A stretch of DNA of 64,000 nucleotides, taken from the NCBI GenBank assembly GCA_022495005.1, contig JAGYXB010001414.1, forward strand, positions 1,426,001 to 1,490,000, given 5' to 3'. This DNA comes from Rhyacophila brunnea. Its lineage: Eukaryota > Arthropoda > Insecta > Trichoptera > Rhyacophilidae. Positions 35,693-46,599 of the stretch are shown here, piece after piece. Positions within the stretch are counted from its first letter, which is position 1. Every line of letters begins with the position of its first letter. Both the position numbers and the translations under genes were made by a program. The notes under the pieces were generated by a model. It worked only from the letters and a program-made list of their open reading frames with translations. It did not search any database and had not been told where the DNA came from.

Positions 35693-36009
35693 CACGGCGG
35701 GTGGAGATGGGGTAACTCAAATCTCCATGAAATCACATTTCATCAAAATCTATTATTTTTAATATTTCAGTGTATGTTCGTATTAAAACAAGTTAGCTTA
35801 GTCGATATTGGTAAACAGTGTTGCGTAAATAATAATTATTTAAATTTTGAGAGTGTGGAAAACGATCTTTCGCCTTGACAAGTAGGTTGCAGAGAGATTT
35901 TTTTTTAACTAATTCGAGCGTTTGGAAATGTGCTTAAACCTGAGCTTCTCTCATCTTGTAATAGTTTGCACATTTGACAAAATTGTCTGCGATTTAAATA
36001 GGTCTCGAC
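35693..36009. other. Unassigned DNA
   Basis: No gene or repeat structure was seen. Confidence 0.4.
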
Positions 36010-36969
36010 CATTGGCGGCTGCTCCCTTAGGTCAATTGGTCATTGACCCTCCAAAAATAAATATCTTACAATCTATGTAGGTTATACTCCAAGATGTAGG
36101 TACAATGTCTAATAATTATCGGCTAACTCGGGACGCACGCTAACCGTGTGTATAAAATTCAAACAGAAGGAATCACGATCGGTTGCTGTATAGTGTATAC
36201 TCGTACCTTGGGTCATTTCAGAATCTGCCGGGATAAAATATTTATAAATATTTCTCTTTCTCTCTCATTTTTCCTATGTCAGACGAAGAGAAGAACAAAA
36301 CCTTTTTCTTTTTCATCATATTATTTTGTCGCCGTATTAGGCGTCACTTAGGTCATTGCCAGAAATGAAAGAGATGTAAATTTTCAATGTGTTAAAATGA
36401 AACAGGTATAAAATGAGCGAGCGTGTTTTGTTTTGGTAAACCTTTTTATACTTATTTGTTATCGCTTCCTATTGTTTGAAATTTTCATATGCAATTTCAA
36501 TGTTTGTATGCAGTTTAGTTTAAATCCAACCTTTGAGTAATACGCATTGATTGCATTCATTGTGTTAAGCCATTGTATACAATTATCGATTAAAATGTCA
36601 TCTGCTATATTTATCATAAAATTTACCTTCTAATAAAATCAGTGGAAATATAAAAAGTGTTTTATTATAAATGATCCCGCCGTTCCATAACAGTACACAA
36701 CACTTTTTCTGACAGTGACAGTTAAATGAAAAATTAAGCTAAAAAGCAACGGTGTTTTTATTAAATGTGTTTGATTGTTTGATGTGAAATATACATTTTT
36801 TAAGGGTAAGTAGGTACCTATCTACAACAATTTCTAGCACTTTTTTATAATTTTTAAAAACCCAATTTGCAATACGTTTTTTAAGTATACAACAAAAAGC
36901 TAAGTTCCAATAATATTATTACTTATTTAAAAATGACCCCCTAAGTGTACAAGCCTAGGGCCGCCAATG
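36010..36969. mobile_element. CATTGGCGGC hAT-like element, 960 bp
   Basis: The ends CATTGGCGGCTGCTCCCTTA and CCTAGGGCCGCCAATG form a short inverted repeat. They are flanked by an exact 8-bp duplication GTCTCGAC (36002-36009 and 36970-36977). The interior is AT-rich, and its open frame at 36148-36351 has no transposase motif I can see. Confidence 0.88.
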
Positions 36970-37724
36970 GTCTCGACTGCGATTTGATCATAAATCAAAA
37001 CTGGGTGCAATGTTGCAAATGTCTTCCGTGAGCACAGGCGAGGCCATGCCGGGACTGTGACGTCACACGGTTAACCGAAACGAATGAAAAAACAGCTTCT
37101 GCACTTTCATCAATGTGACATTTTGTTATTATATCTATGCCCCATTAGAGCGAGCTTTGTTACACACGGCAAGTAGATTTTATTGCACCAAAAATGTCGC
37201 ACCGAAATTATATGCACTAGTAGGTAGGTAGGTAGGGTAAGGTTGCCCAAGTCGTACTGCCTCTTAAGTGTTACCACTGCAATATTTCGGAAAGCGGGGT
37301 CACAACATTGAATCTATCGATCATAGGCACCTACTAATCCATCCAGCAATACGCAACCAAAACGTTTCTCAAAGAAATATTCATTTGGTAAGTATTTTGG
37401 CTCTCTGAGTGTTATATTTTTGGTTGATTCGTAAGCTTATAATATCTACTTATCAGTGTTGTAATATATAAAAAGATTTCAATTATTCTCGATTTGACAG
37501 AGTTTAGTGATGTTATTTCGGAATATGAATTAGGTAGGTACCTGTTAAGTTAACGTCGCGGTTATAAATTTATGTTGGATTTTATTTTGAAATTTCTGTG
37601 TCCTAAATCCTACCTGCGTTGAAATCATATCCGGTACCTACGACTTAAGATTATGAAATATTTAGTGTTCATAAATTAATTTTATTTATTTTTTTTGATT
37701 AGGGTGGCTAAAATACTATATACA

Positions 37725-37990
37725 ACACGTGAAAGAAGGATGATATGAAGCTAATTTTAGAGTGGTTTTATGTGTTTTAATAAAGGGGTTAAAGATTTCA
37801 AAATGTCGAAACCGACACTGCAGCATCATAAATTGGCATAAACAAATAGGCAAAGTTTGGGAGGCCAAAGGAATTGATTGACAATATGGAAAAAGAACTG
37901 GCCGAGCACGTAATTGCTTTGGAATCGTGTTTCTATGGTTTAACAATTAAAAACCTTCGAAGTTAAGCTTTCCCATGCTTGAGTTGAAAA
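37725..37990 (+). pseudogene. Tigger-like transposase N-terminal relic
   Basis: Across frame breaks the sequence reads a worn HTH_psq (VSKPTLQHHKL-like, about 37800-37840), then GKVWEAKGI, NMEKELAEHVIALESCFYGL and TIKNLRS with a stop near 37960. This order (psq helix, then an E-LAEHV-LE-CFYG block) is the region preceding the CENP-B HTH in such transposases. No DDE residues remain. The minus-strand open frame at 37716-37946 is its shadow. Confidence 0.7.
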
Positions 37991-38343
37991 TGAGACAAAA
38001 CTGTGCGTTTGATTTTTATTTTTATGATTATTTTTTATCTTACTCTATAGGTTTCTACTTACCAAGAAGGAGGATAGTAATTACTATTTATTGTAAGTGA
38101 GATTTATTCTTCATGATTATTCTTTCTAAGTACGACTTAGGCTATATCCGGTAGGACTTAGGCTACGGGTTCCTAAGTCGTACCGAACGAACTTTTTTTA
38201 AGAATCAACTAAAAACGTATGTAAACCTTATTTTATGTTTACACTATAATTGAAATGAATAAAAACTCAATAAAGTACGAAATAGGTAATGTGAAGAATT
38301 ACGTTTTCCCAAACGATCGAAATTGCGGCAAGTTTCCTCAGGG

Positions 38344-39105
38344 CAGTGGTTTCCAAACTTTATGTTACTACGCCTCCCTTTTAAAAAAATCTAATCTTGG
38401 CGCCCCCCCCCTTTATTCATTAAATAATATAGACACCTTTTTAAATATCATCATATATCAAAAATTATCATTTAAGTATATCAATCATCATATAGGTATC
38501 ACATCAAATTGCAACGCATAACCACATTATTAATAAAATAACGTGATAAGTGCATTAACAAACTAACCAAGAACTCAGTAAATAGATTTTTGTTTACTTC
38601 AATGTATCTGGCGCACAAATCATTTAAAAGTGGAAACATGGCGAACTTATTTTTTTTGTAATTTTGATTTCCAAAGCTCCAATATTTTATGAAAGCCTTC
38701 ACTTCGTCTTTTTAAATCAGTGAATGCATTAGTGGTCCTTGCATTGATTTATTCACTCATTTTTTTTTAAATTTCAACAAAATAGTTAACAACAAAATTA
38801 TTGTTCCTAAACAAATTTGCCTCAAATTTCAACATTATGATTTGACCCTTTTATTTAATTTTTTCACGAGATAGCCAGCGCGTTTCACAATATATTATAG
38901 AAGTGAGGTATTATAAAATTAGTCTCCATATTTTCAGACAGGTTTGCAAACAACCTTTTATATGACTGTTTTATGTAGTTTATATCTAGCGGTTGTTTTA
39001 TAAAATAAGCATTTGCAAACTGCAAACCTGTGGCTACATTAATTGTGTGAAACTTTCCGCGCCTCCCTTCGCAACACTCCGCGCCTCTCAGTTTGTAAAT
39101 CGCTG
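38344..39105. mobile_element. CAGTGGTTTCCAAAC hAT-like element, 762 bp, nested
   Basis: CAGTGGTTTCCAAACTTTAT (38344) is mirrored by CAGTTTGTAAATCGCTG (ending 39105), with GCGCC/GGCGC blocks close to each end. The flanks CCTCAGGG and CTTTAGGG agree at 6 of 8. The terminus is of the CAGTGGTTCTCAAAC type common in animal hATs. The open frames at 38255-38702 are not transposase-like. Confidence 0.8.
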
Positions 39106-39137
39106 CTTTAGGGGGTACGTCTTGAGCAACATCCCCC

Positions 39138-40067
39138 TACTTTAAGTTACATGTTTTTTGAATGATATTAAAATCACATCGACAAATTTGACGTGTTGCC
39201 GTCAAGACCAGTTTAAGCTTCTTTCTAGACTAGTCGCCTGCACTGCCACAAGAATCTGATACCAGAATACCTGGATGTTTAATGACCATCTCGCATAATA
39301 TAAATAAATTGTAGGTAAGTAGGTACCTAATATTGCTAGTAAAGTGCTCAGATATAAAAATTATGATTTTGAATTTCAAATCAAATTATATAAATACTAA
39401 AAATATTGTAATTTTTGATGATGATGTGATATTGAATAAAATGAAGCTTAATTATAAAACTGAAATAATTATGCTACAAAAATATTAAACTCATATTACT
39501 AAATGCATTACAGAAAAACAAATAAAGGTAATCAAAAAAGAGGCCGAAAATTTACTTTTAGTTTTTTGCAGCACATAGGTTATAATCATCACAAGCGCTT
39601 GTCACACAGCCTTGGCCTACCTACCAACAGGTTGGTGCACTTGTCAAAAGAGTTCAAACTGCAATATTGCTATATTCTTAACAGTTATACCTACATGTTA
39701 TTATATCGTCGTTGTGTCAACTCACCTTTGTGTCAACCCACCTATTTCATACATTGATGTTCATCCTCCCAATTTGTTTTAAAATCGATTTAAATTTAAT
39801 TGTAAACGAGTGGAGTACACCTACGCATCAACGTACCTACCTACATAGGTAATAAATACATAAATATTATATAAAATGAATTTATATATAATATGTAACT
39901 ACCTACAAGTTATGTGAAATATGATCTAATGCGAATAACCATAAGCAATACCTATAATATATTGGCAAGTAGAGGGTAAGTAAGGACAGGGTAGGTCTGC
40001 CTACTCTGTCCGTGACAGAGAGCTGAAAAGGGTTGAAGTCTCATGAGCATACTTTGTCATTAGATAG
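39138..40067. other. Unassigned DNA
   Basis: A hairpin GGACAGGGTAGG/CCTACTCTGTCC lies at 39984-40011. The open frame at 39503-39757 is unrecognised. Confidence 0.4.
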
Positions 40068-40944
40068 CAGTGGCGAAGACTCCATACTAGGCGATTATTT
40101 AAAGCCTACCTTCGTAAAAAAAATATTTTTTAATTTTATATTGACATATTAAATAATATAATCACATAATAATATATTCAATATGCCCAACGACATCTAT
40201 CGTATAATTGTCATAATAATTTTACGATCTTTTCCACTATTTCAATAAGCACCATTTATGGCATGTCTCGAAGGTTTAAAAAATAAGCGACATCTCGTTT
40301 CGCTTTGCGAAAATCGAAAACTTTTTTTATATGAAGTTTGTTTCTCATAATTTCAAGACGTCTGCGGCGACCCATATAAATTGGTAAGCTATTTAAGGAG
40401 CGCTTACGCTTACATATTACGTACGTGATCATTTATTCAAAATAATTTATAAGATGCTTTAAAAAAATAATTTCTAGGGATTCAATCATATATAAATATT
40501 GATTGTTGTTAAAAATAATAAATAATTTATCTCGTGATTTTTATTTGTCAGTTAGTTTATTCATAGACTCATCCCTCGACTCATTCAGCCAATTATGTAA
40601 GTTAAAATCTGATATTGTATCTAAGTCTGTGTTTTAAATATAGAAGTATTTTAAAATGTCTAGTTTACGGGTTAAATTATAAATTGTTATGGAACAGATT
40701 CACAACAACGGATATTTTCAATATATTTTGAGCGTATCTTGCGTTTATATTTAAGAAAATACATAATTCAAATTAATTGCTTAATTTTATTCCAACAGTG
40801 AGCTTTTGAAATTTCATAGGTTTTTGTGTACTTACCTATTCATCAGTAATTATGTCAGATTATCTTCTTATTTCCCGTAAATACATCTAACCAGTGTGCT
40901 TTCTCCACAGCCTACCTGTTTCCAAAAGTCACCCTTCGCTACTG
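40068..40944. mobile_element. CAGTGGCGAAG-family hAT MITE, copy 2 (877 bp)
   Basis: It starts CAGTGGCGAAGACTCCATAC and ends AAAAGTCACCCTTCGCTACTG. It is flanked by an exact 8-bp duplication TTAGATAG (40060-40067 and 40945-40952). It is the reverse-oriented sister of 12544-13427. No coding sequence is present. Confidence 0.92.
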
Positions 40945-42021
40945 TTAGATAGGTAGGTCGTTAGATAATTATAATATTTAATCTCTTCTTTACTTATTTG
41001 GATGGAGTTCGTAGATATTATTTAAACTTTAACGTTAGTCGGGTTTGTTGAGGTCGGTGTATATCTAATATCTATGCATAATATGGACGTATGAAAATTT
41101 AACCAGAGTATGCCACTGAGTGCCCACGATGGCCAAACGGTAACGTTTCCCGTGTCTAGCAAATTCACATGTTGTTTTTCAATTGTACCTACAATTCATT
41201 TGTGGTTGTTTGTAGTTTAATTTACGTTAAAAAAATAAGTTCCGTGTTTTAATAAAAATATGTGTCCATCCAAAATTATAGTAACTGGTTGTGTATAGTA
41301 GAGTAGGTATAGGGTTTATAACTTTGTACTTTTTTGCACTTTTTTCTACAGTGATCCGCCTATTTGCCTGATTACTTACGTTGCATAAAATTAGATCGAA
41401 TTAATTATAGGTATTCTCGTCCTAATAAATAAATTAATATATAATATTATAAGTAGGCAGGTACCCACCTATGTAAAAATATATTTTTTTGAGTATAAGT
41501 ATTACTATCTACATCATTTTCATCCTAAAGCCGGATTGCTATGTTGCTATGGAAAGTTATGAAACATTTATTAGACCTAACCTAACTTAAGTTGATTTTA
41601 TTATTCACTTTTGCAGTTGTAGACAACATTACGATAAGTAATTATATATATTTAGAACTGTAATTTTATAATATAAGTATTATACCCAAGTAATTTAATG
41701 AATAATGAATTTTGTTAGTTTTTACATTCTTGCGGATGGACAACATCTGCTTGTATCAATAATTGTACCTACTTTTATTATAAATGGAAAACGGTTAGTT
41801 TTGTTTTCTGCCGATATATGTTAGGTAGGTACTATAGGACTATAGGTAGGTATGTACATTTGCTAAGTTAAGCCTGAATGCGCCTGAAAATGTGAAAAAC
41901 GGTCAATTACGACATTTTCAAGCTATTAGACGACTAGGTACGAGATCTACGCAATGCTAGATAGAACTTTGTTGTTCCGCGAGAAATAACACAAGCTATC
42001 AATTATAATATTATATCAATA
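40945..42021. other. Unassigned AT-rich DNA
   Basis: TACC blocks lie near 40955, 41455 and 41825. A worn GATGGCCAAACGGTAACGTT near 41130 recalls a SINE head but lacks a B box. No gene was found. Confidence 0.4.
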
Positions 42022-42298
42022 CGTTAGAAGATGAACCACGGAAGTCATGTTTGGACTTTTGTTCAGGAGAGTGATTTTAGTGTAGGTTTAATGTTTGAAA
42101 CTCTATAACTTTTTAAAGAACTATAGTAATTAGGGTCTTTAAATGGTATTATTCATAATTAAATTTATTTTTGACCATAGTATAGATAGAAATACCAAAT
42201 TATTTAGAATTAATAAATTAATGGACTTCCGTGTTTTATGTTCTAACACATAATGTAGAAGTATAGATAGTATCCTATAGATAATACACGGAAGTCCA
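42022..42298. promoter_or_regulatory. Left subterminal TGGACTTCCGTG array
   Basis: Motif copies lie at 42036-42047 (complement), 42222-42233 (forward) and 42287-42298 (complement). The last two form an inverted pair 53 bp apart. Confidence 0.6.
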
Positions 42299-42564
42299 TA
42301 TAGGTATAAATTATTTTTATTTCCTGTACATCATATTATTAATAATTATTTTATTATAAATACACAAAATATTTCAGTAAGTCTATATATGAAAAGGAAT
42401 TATATATTTTTTAATTTACATAAGTACAAGATTATTTGAAATTTATTATTGCTCTAGAAAAAAATCAACGCAATGAGAATTATTCCGGGACATCAGCTGA
42501 TGAGGAATTATGTGGAATTCTATCATAAAATTCTTGAAATTCTGGAGATATCCATTGTTTCATA

Positions 42565-42900
42565 GTTTGCAGATCTTAACCGGACACGGTGGTTTTGCCT
42601 CGAATCTCTTGGTCGAATAGAATCTCCGACTTGCTTATGTGCCGAATTGCAGGATGCCGATCACATCCTCTGGAGTTTCCCCATATTATGTCGGTTGAAA
42701 GGGAAGAGCTTCTCAAGTCGGTTCGACTCTCAGTTGGATCCCCGACTACGGGGGAAAATTTGTCAGCTTTTAAAAAGTTTGCGGCGTTTTACGGCGAGCG
42801 AGAAGGTCGGAGGTCTACAGTTTGGAAATCTTCATCGGAGAACTTCGCCTTATAACGTGGATAACCAGCGCCATCTTAAGATATAAATAAAAAAAAAAAA
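42565..42900 (+). pseudogene. Non-LTR retrotransposon C-terminal fragment with A-rich tail
   Basis: The frame reads LTGHGGFASNLLGRIESPTC, LCAELQDADHILWSFPI and further to a stop near 42883, followed by AAAAAAAAAAAA. The GHG block and the C-x-C-(D)-HILW-P pattern match the zinc-knuckle-like C terminus of R1/I/Jockey-group elements (the last cysteine is changed to serine). The 5' part is absent, as in ordinary 5'-truncated insertions. It probably inserted into the surrounding DNA transposon. Confidence 0.72.
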
Positions 42901-43640
42901 GGTGTGCCATCAATATTCTTTTTTCGAGCCACAAAAGGAGCTGAAGATGATGCATACAAAGAGCAATAATTGTTTTACATGTCCCTACAAACTGAACCCA
43001 ATCCCATGGAGTGACAATCTGCATACCGTTCAGCATCTTTTTTGACGTTCTGTTATAGAGTGATCAGTGTTTATCTCGATGTGTGTATGGCCTCGTAATA
43101 GGAATTTGTGATTTATGATTTTCAGCGTAGGAATGGTTTTCAGAAACTAGGTATATGAAAAAACAATCATGATATTCCTATTTTGGCCAGGGCAATTAAT
43201 TATCATACCAAATCGTCAGCTCTTCAATATTTGCTAAAACATTGCTAGATACCCATTTCATCAAGCAGCAGCCGATTTTATTGTCACCCCTTCCACTTTT
43301 TATTTCATCCACATCAGTGTTGTGTCTCACTCACCACTTGCATCATCGTAAATTGTAAAATTGAGAGTCCACAATTTTCTCAGATGGAAACTATATGGAG
43401 TAGGTAAACACTTCTCCAAGTCAACCATTATTACTTTCATACTGGTAATTTTTTCTGTTGCAAGAGTTTTATCAATCTTATTTAATTGCAGCTGCTTCCT
43501 GTATGTGGTCTTCCAAAAGGTGCCTTTGAATTTCTTTTTCTTCAAAAGAAATATGTATTGACATCTTTAAGACTCATCTTAGGGCTATCGCAGGCATCAC
43601 AGGTATAATTGCTTGGCAAATCAAACCCGAATTAATTGTT
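42900..43640 (-). pseudogene. DDE-type transposase-like relic
   Basis: Read right to left on the minus strand: NYTCDACDSPKMSLKD (about 43600), then KVIMVDLEKCLPTPYS, LRKLWTLNFTIYDD (43327-43545 frame), DEIKSGRGDNKIGCCLMKWV, LTIWYDN, then in another frame THREINTDHSI and finally a worn MQIVTPWDWVQFV. This order (DLEKCLPTP, LWTLNFTIYD, GRGDN-CLMKW, then a TH-EI-TDHS block) matches a transposase-like arthropod family that I know only as uncharacterised proteins. Several frameshifts and stops make it dead. The conserved Asp/Glu positions suggest a nuclease fold, but I cannot name the superfamily. Confidence 0.65.
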
Positions 43641-43769
43641 TATTTTATTTAATTAAAAATCCATTTTGAATACCTATATGGCGATAGAGCCACAATTTTG
43701 GGTTCATTTATGTGGTTATATTCTTTGAAGAATTCTATTCTAACATTTTTGTAATACTTATTTATGTAT

Positions 43770-44462
43770 AACTAGCTGTAACACCCGGCGCTGCCCGGGA
43801 GTTACGTAGAGTGTAAGGGATTGAATTAAAAAAAATATATATATCTAATATTTTTGATTTTTTTGTACATTTATTGCATTTAAATATCTAAAAAAGTAGT
43901 ACAAATTCTATTTATTATTATAAGACTGTCCCCGGGGTGCAACAGGTTAAACTGAAATTCGAGACCCCGAACACGCACTCCGGCTCTGATGCGTCCCCGG
44001 GGTGCAACGGGTTAAAACTGAAATTCGGGACTCCGACCACGCACTCCGGCTCTGATGCCACTACATACTATTATTGTCCGTGAGTGAAGCATTCCGATCT
44101 ACGCGTAACACGTCGCCCGCGCCAACCTGGCGGTTATTAATTTTTCTAGTCTAACTTTGCCATTTGACCTCCAATCAAGCTGAAATAAACGCCAATATTT
44201 TTTAAATGTACACATTCTAGCGACATTTTCAATAAAAAATGGGGGTTGCAGCATTAACTTCCGCGTTTCAAGACCTTGTACGCGGCGACTTTTTTTCCGC
44301 AAAAACTGTAAAACTGTCCCCGGGGTGCAACGGGTTAAATCTGAAATTTGAGACCCCGACCACGCACTCCGGCTCATCAGCCCCCGTCTACGGTCCAAAT
44401 TTTGTCGAAATACGACTGCGCGCGTGGATTTTTACAAAGAAAAACGAAAATTATAGTATAGA
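43770..44462. mobile_element. Dispersed repeat with CTAGCTGTAACACCCGGCGC head
   Basis: It begins ACTAGCTGTAACACCCGGCG, then CTGCCCGGGAGTTACG, and ends AAAATTATAGTATAGATAAT. A CCCGGCG-TGCCCGGG head with a TATAGTATAGAT tail is a recurrent arthropod repeat signature in my memory. No coding sequence is visible. It contains the 62-bp tandem units listed separately. Confidence 0.5.
43926..44378 (+). repeat. 62-bp repeat unit, two tandem plus one distant copy
   Basis: GTCCCCGGGGTGCAACAGGT, then TAAACTGAAATTCGAGACCC and the GCACTCCGGCTCTGATGC end, repeats at about 43927 and 43994. A third copy follows at about 44316-44378 after about 260 bp of other sequence. The CCCCGGGG core is strikingly GC-rich for this window. 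Confidence 0.8.
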
Positions 44463-44487
44463 TAATACGTACCTACCTAACGTTTGA

Positions 44488-44730
44488 TGGACTTCCGTGT
44501 TTATGGAATTATTATAATGGTTTATTAACATTTTTCTTAGAGCATAAACATCGTAAAAAGGACACCCGTTGTTCATACACTAAAGTGAATTGGACTTCAG
44601 TGATTTATTAATTAGATATATCGGTTAATTTACTACTTATGGACTTCAGTGTTGCATTCATTTGTGTAATGAAATAAAAGAAAATTTTCTGCATATTTAA
44701 CTCAGAAACGGTAAAAACTGGACTTCCGTG
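44488..44730. promoter_or_regulatory. Right subterminal TGGACTTC(C/A)GTG array
   Basis: Forward copies lie at 44488-44499, 44591-44602 (CAGTG variant), 44640-44651 (CAGTG variant) and 44719-44730. Intervals are about 50-100 bp. Confidence 0.6.
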
Positions 44731-44745
44731 GTTAATCCTCTAACG

Positions 44746-45514
44746 TACAGATATTAGTATGTTGTAGCATTAATGCATTTTACTACCATGTTCAAATGAA
44801 GTCATATTATACCAGCACATAACTTACCAAATTATAATATTATAGTATGTCTACAAGTGTAACAGAATAAGCTGCAGCGAGCAATTCCAATAGGTGCCGC
44901 AGGCTATTGTAATCAGATAATTCTAATGTCTTGATTTACTACTTTTTAGTAGAGTCAAAAAGAATATTAGCTAAGTTTGGAGTTTTTAACAACTCTGTAT
45001 GCAAACCAGGGATCTATGTGAATTTACTGATTCAGCGACGTTGATTTGACCCATTCCTTATGTTATCCTTTATTCCTTTGTGTGTCTGCATTATGATTAG
45101 GTAATTTTGCATAAACACTTAGATACCTAACTAATTTTTTCTATTTACAGAATTATACAGAATATTGTAATGACCCTGGAAATTCCTCGCGGCTACTGGA
45201 AATAATAGTATCATGAAACTCCGACGGTGGCCTTATTTATCTGCTGTAAACGTTTGGCTTGAAACTCAGCTGTAAAGTGAAAATATTTTTTTACCAAATA
45301 GGTAGATACTTATGCATAGTTAAGATCATTGTTTATTAAATAATTTCCTTTGTTCGAATTAATATGAATAAACAAATAATAATTCGGTATAGGTATAGAG
45401 TAGGTCCCTACCTAAGATGGATTAATACAAAATGTAGAAGTAGACACGTCGCGTGAAAAAAGACCACCATTTGTTATCTGTAAAATCCTGAAAATCAAGT
45501 CCTATAAGTGTGAC
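44746..45514. other. Unassigned DNA
   Basis: No gene or paired repeats were seen. Confidence 0.4.
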
Positions 45515-45938
45515 CATGGCCCCCACAAGGGTGGGCTGACAGGGATCTAGCCTGGGGCCAGAGCTTAAGGAGGCCTGGCGCGGTAGATCGACCAGCCAAG
45601 TGAGATAAGCACGCATCACAAAATTGCACCAATAGTAAAAAAATGTCTCCTGCGGCGTTATTTCAATACAAGCATATCTACTAACATTTAAAAATAATTG
45701 TGGTTTTGTGATGCGATTTTTGATTTTTTTACGTCGATATTCGACAACCCCGTAATTCAAGTGGGTGTAGGTACTTATTTAAAAATACAAAAAATTGCTA
45801 AAATACCCTAAATTTTACCTCCAACACTATTTGGAACACACAACTGTAGATCGTCACACTGCCTTTAACCTTAGCTATAGGTAGGGGGGCCCGCCGAAGA
45901 TTATAGCATAGGGGCCGCTTTAAGATGTGGGGGTCATG
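45515..45938. mobile_element. CATGGCCCCCAC-family MITE, copy E (424 bp)
   Basis: It begins CATGGCCCCCACAAGGGTGG and ends GATGTGGGGGTCATG. It is flanked by an exact 8-bp duplication AGTGTGAC (45507-45514 and 45939-45946). The minus-strand open frame at 45422-45760 is a shadow. Confidence 0.92.
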
Positions 45939-46173
45939 AGTGTGACTGTCCAAGTGTACCCACAGTTTACCAATCGCTCACCTCCCTCCAACCGCCTACT
46001 TTACGACACTGCTACCAGACAGCTAATTTAATTATCGTTCATCAAAATAAATTATACCACAAATAACCATATGTATTAATAATATGCAGACGTAGGTACC
46101 TACCTATCTTTTTTTTTAAATTAATTAATTTTGAACAATGCCCTTGCTTTCTACTACATCATCATACTATAAT

Positions 46174-46591
46174 CAATGACGTCCCTAGACAGAATGCCGC
46201 CCCCATGCAGCGCCAAAATGCCGTTTCATTCTTTATACAGTATTTTTTATCATCTTTCCATGACTCCAATATCTAAGAAATGTGTTGGATAGATTACTAA
46301 CAAAATACCTATAGACTGTAATTATTCTCGTGTCGTTTCTGGTCACCAAGGACGCCGAAAGGCAACGGTAGTAAACTAGACATCGCGAACCCAACAAAGA
46401 AATTACAGTCCTGTTAAACCTTTTATGTTAATTAAGACATTATGTTTCCAACCAGTAAGCTGAATTTTTAATGGAAAGATATTTTCGTTATTACTAAGTT
46501 TAGGTAGCTATTTCTCCTCGATTTGCCGCCCTTCGAGTAACTACCGCCCCTAAGCAACGCTCAATCTACCTATCCCCACGGGACATCACTG
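46174..46591. mobile_element. CAATGACGTCCC hAT-like MITE, 418 bp
   Basis: The ends CAATGACGTCCCTAGACAGA and ATCCCCACGGGACATCACTG are inverted copies with mismatches. They are flanked by an exact 8-bp duplication ACTATAAT (46166-46173 and 46592-46599). ATGCCGCCCC near the left and TTTGCCGCCC / CTACCGCCCC near the right break the AT-rich background. A truncated relative lies at 19236-19350. Confidence 0.9.
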
Positions 46592-46599
46592 ACTATAAT

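Larger units (their letters stand above)
37235..39137 (+). mobile_element. Pogo/Tigger-like element, 1.9 kb, hosting a hAT-like element
   Basis: The left end GGGTAAGGTTGCCCAAGTCG matches the reverse of the right end (CGTCTTGAGCAACATCCCCC ending 39137) at most positions, and TA flanks both. The first 12 bases equal the left end of the 9655 element. Repeats of AAGTCGTAC / GTACGACTTAGG near 37248, 38130 and 38175 may be binding sites. It carries a transposase relic (37725-37990) and is interrupted by 38344-39105. Confidence 0.8.
42022..44745 (-). mobile_element. Composite DNA transposon with repeated TGGACTTCCGTG motifs
   Basis: The left end CGTTAGAAGATGAACCACGG, then AAGTC (42022), is mirrored by GACTTCCGTGGTTAATCCTC, then TAACG (ending 44745); TA flanks both ends. 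Seven copies of TGGACTTCCGTG or its complement, some with one change, sit near the ends (42036, 42222, 42287, 44488, 44591, 44640, 44719), a pattern expected of transposase-binding sites. Inside lie a decayed DDE-type transposase (42900-43640, minus), a non-LTR fragment (42565-42900) and a further repeat (43770-44462). Superfamily not assigned; the TA duplication is only 2 bp and could be chance, but the 25-bp terminal match is not. Confidence 0.75.

Noticed and set aside
41120..41165. SINE head near 41130
   Set aside because: A-box-like words only; no B box at the expected distance.
45422..45760. 112-residue minus-strand open frame
   Set aside because: It crosses the boundary of a MITE whose ends and duplication are clear, so it is not a gene.
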